Assembly: GCA_002392745.1 (NCBI GenBank)
Contig: DGHR01000014.1
Span: forward strand, 140,089 to 170,940
Origin: Bacteroidales bacterium UBA3843
GTDB taxonomy: Bacteria > Bacteroidota > Bacteroidia > Bacteroidales > Paludibacteraceae
Direction of reading: 5' to 3'
Length of the DNA: 30,852 nt
Positions 30,101-30,852 of the stretch are shown here, piece by piece. The notes below the pieces were generated by a model, which was given only the letters and a program-made list of their open reading frames with translations, ran no database searches and had not been told where the DNA came from. Every line of letters starts with the position of its first letter. Positions within the stretch are counted from its first letter, which is position 1. The translations under genes were made by a program, and so were the position numbers.

Positions 30101-30234
30101 TTCGCATCATCGCCTGCCGCATACTCTTTGGCTTTCTTGTCATAATGACTGGTCACCAGCGAGAACGACAGGTAGAACGCGCATACCAGCGCGAGGCACA
30201 CTGCCAAAATTCTAACAAGTCCTTTGTTTTGCAT
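27184..30234 (-). CDS. secDF: Fused protein translocase subunit SecDF
   Basis: Proton-driven helper of Sec export. 1016 residues with SecD and SecF in one chain, as is usual in Bacteroidota. N-terminal membrane helix (VRILAVCLALVCAFYLSFSL), SecD signature LGLDLKGGMNVTMEVS, and large periplasmic P1 domain with an Ala/Glu/Thr-rich insert (~residues 245-290). The SecD helices carry GCAVDGNVLIYERIREELRG. The SecF half begins ~690 with NLGIDFSGGRNYVVRF and contains VIGYSINDTVVIFDRVREYN. About 12 membrane segments in total. Start ATG 30232-30234, ~115 nt downstream of a consensus promoter. Confidence 0.97.
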   Translation of the reverse strand: MQNKGLVRILAVCLALVCAFYLSFSLVTSHYDKKAKEYAAGDDAKEYQYLDSIAAKKVWFGYTLKECREKEINLGLDLKGGMNVTMEVSIPDILDALSGHNETPNYKEAMALARQKQKSSGADFVSLFIESFREVGGDSVKLAAVFSTFELKDKVTLNSTNAEVEKVIREEVDGAIQNSFNVLRTRIDRFGVVQPNIQKLSQPGRILIELPGIKEPERVRKLLQGSANLEFWETYEASELLPVLAQINREFAATAVETENTEAPKATETTEAAPKAEDDELAELVDNLASDSAAIEADQEAQLAEYKKNNPLFAVLNPSVNQAGQAYRGPVIGTVHYVDTAKVNAMLNSQIAKAVLPRDARFYWTVKAIDEAGSYYQLVALKAQRDGRASLEGDVITDARADFSQISAYANVSMSMNAEGAKAWQRITKDNIGKSVAIVLDGYVYSFPTVQNEIAGGNSQITGNFTVEEAKDLANTLKSGKMPAPARIIEESVVGPSLGREAIQSGLWSFVLGFCLILIYMIFYYGWIPGLIADAALVCNVFLLVGILASFSAVLTLPGIAGIVLTMGCAVDGNVLIYERIREELRGGKSMRKAIEDGFKGAITAIVDANVTSFLTGAILAIFGTGPIKGFAVTYMIGIVSSFLTAVFITRLLLEDYASKENAKELSFTTKLMKNFLQNIHFDFVNARKWAYCLSGALVIFAILGLEPHIFGKLNLGIDFSGGRNYVVRFDQNINTQDVRESLEDVFKATLEEGETFSLNVITYGNDANQVRISTNYRIHEETAEADEQIESLLYQGCKPFLGDNITFNDFRSTDSNAEVGIMQSQKVGPAIADDITTSAIWAVLAALVVIFLYILLRFRNFAYSVGALVALAHDTVIILGLYAILWKIMPFSMEIDQSFIAAILTVIGYSINDTVVIFDRVREYNGLYPKRERKININDALNNTLSRTFSTSMSTFVVLLAIFIFGGETIQGFVFALLMGVIVGTWSSLFIASPIAYDIQMAQARRAEKKDTLKK

Positions 30235-30352
30235 AATTGTTTATTTTAGTAATTTTATTCTGTTTCGAATCTATGTATATGTTCAATACTTCTGCATTGC
30301 GTAAGCCTGTGTACGATACATGCGTGACCCGCACGCTTACACAAAAAGCGTG

Positions 30353-30383
30353 CAAAGGTACAACTTTTTTCTGACATACGCAA
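30353..30383 (-). promoter_or_regulatory. Promoter for secDF
   Basis: Minus strand -7 TACCTTTG (30353-30360) and -33 TTG (30381-30383), 20-nt spacing. The transcript begins with a hairpin, GCACGCT/AGCGTGC (30331-30353). The rest of the 367-base gap to pckA (30384-30523) shows no gene. Confidence 0.82.
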
Positions 30384-30523
30384 GTAAAATGCGTTTTTTT
30401 TGTAGAAGAAGTGCAAAATCTTCCGTTTCGGCACCCGAAAGAAATATAGAGGCAAGACCGCAACAGAAGTCTTTTACCGGAATGCTCTGTAGCGGGATTT
30501 GTCCGATGAAATCGGCTATAATC

Positions 30524-30557
30524 AAAACAATCGCACCGCCGTGAAGCGATGCGATTG
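30524..30557 (-). terminator. Terminator of pckA
   Basis: Minus strand CAATCGCA (plus 30550-30557) pairs with TGCGATTG (plus 30528-30535), an 8-bp stem with a 14-nt loop, followed by TTTTGAT. It is ~45 bases after the pckA stop. A second small stem (CCGAT-gaa-ATCGG, 30503-30515) lies just beyond. Confidence 0.65.
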
Positions 30558-30601
30558 AGTAAACGGCATAGGCCGTATGCGGAGTTGTGCCCCAACAGGG
30601 A

Positions 30602-30852
30602 TTACAACTGCGGACCTGCAGCAACGAGTGCCTTTCCTGCCTCGTTAGAAGTGTACTTGTCAAAGTTCTTGATGAAGCGGGCAGCGAGGTCTTTCGCCTT
30701 AACTTCCCACTCAGCAGCGTCTTTGTAGGTATCACGCGGATCGAGGATGGCAGGATCTACGCCCGGCAGAGCGGTCGGAACCTCGAAGTTGAAGAACGGA
30801 ATCTTCTTGGTCGGAGCGGTGAGGATGTCGCCGCCGAGGATAGCGTCGATGA
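30602..30852 (-). CDS. pckA: Phosphoenolpyruvate carboxykinase (ATP), C-terminal 82 residues
   Basis: Decarboxylates and phosphorylates oxaloacetate to phosphoenolpyruvate; in Bacteroidales it also fixes CO2 in the succinate pathway. The minus-strand frame is open to the window edge and ends at TAA 30602-30604. Visible text: IDAILGGDILTAPTKKIPFF, then ILDPRDTYKDAAEWEVKAKD, LAARFIKNFDKY, and the terminal GKALVAAGPQL, all typical of the PckA C-terminus. The catalytic centre and the start lie outside the window. Confidence 0.93.
   Translation of the reverse strand, partial: IDAILGGDILTAPTKKIPFFNFEVPTALPGVDPAILDPRDTYKDAAEWEVKAKDLAARFIKNFDKYTSNEAGKALVAAGPQL

Overview
The window looks like the chromosome of a member of the Bacteroidales (Bacteroidota); I cannot name a genus. 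The evidence is a set of promoters with the lineage's -33 TTG / -7 TAnnTTTG pattern at 19-20 nt spacing, a fused SecDF, a one-domain GT5 'glycogen synthase' beside a DUF4270 lipoprotein, the DUF4294 and DUF6359 families, DUF4143-type AAA ATPases, a BspA-like leucine-rich-repeat surface protein, and two secreted proteins ending in the same short glycine/tyrosine-rich tail.

Layout. 1-2049 is the 3' part of topA (+). 2050-2650 holds a duplicated terminator, a tRNA-Pro(CGG) gene (-) and its long repeat-containing leader. 2680-4095 is a secreted DUF6359 protein (-), whose leader is the wreck of a xanthine phosphoribosyltransferase gene. 4589-6626 is an accessory cassette of small minus-strand genes, one a 57-residue lipoprotein. 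7067-15879 is an accessory block: a DUF4143 ATPase (+), a frameshifted HTH gene (-), an 1836-residue BspA-like protein (-) and a second AAA ATPase (-).

15880-16768 is a long intergenic region and the most unusual part. It has tandem operator-like repeats at the ATPase promoter, a hairpin-rich stretch ending in a plus-strand terminator, and a separate ~200-nt minus-strand transcription unit. That unit has its own promoter and terminator, and its upstream 36 bp is repeated exactly, at the same distance from the -7 box, in front of the neighbouring membrane-bound TPR-AraC regulator (16769-18508).

18619-22626 (-) is a housekeeping run panC-pdxB-proS-DUF4294 with an apparent proS promoter inside pdxB. 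22818-25083 (+) is the GT5 gene and the DUF4270 lipoprotein gene. 25164-30234 (-) is secDF, clpP and clpX, and the last 251 bases are the 3' end of pckA (-).

The core genes serve DNA topology, translation, vitamin B5/B6 synthesis, protein export and proteolysis, and gluconeogenesis. Accessory DNA sits between topA and the panC-proS run. All functional names come from recognised motifs in the translations; no database search was run.
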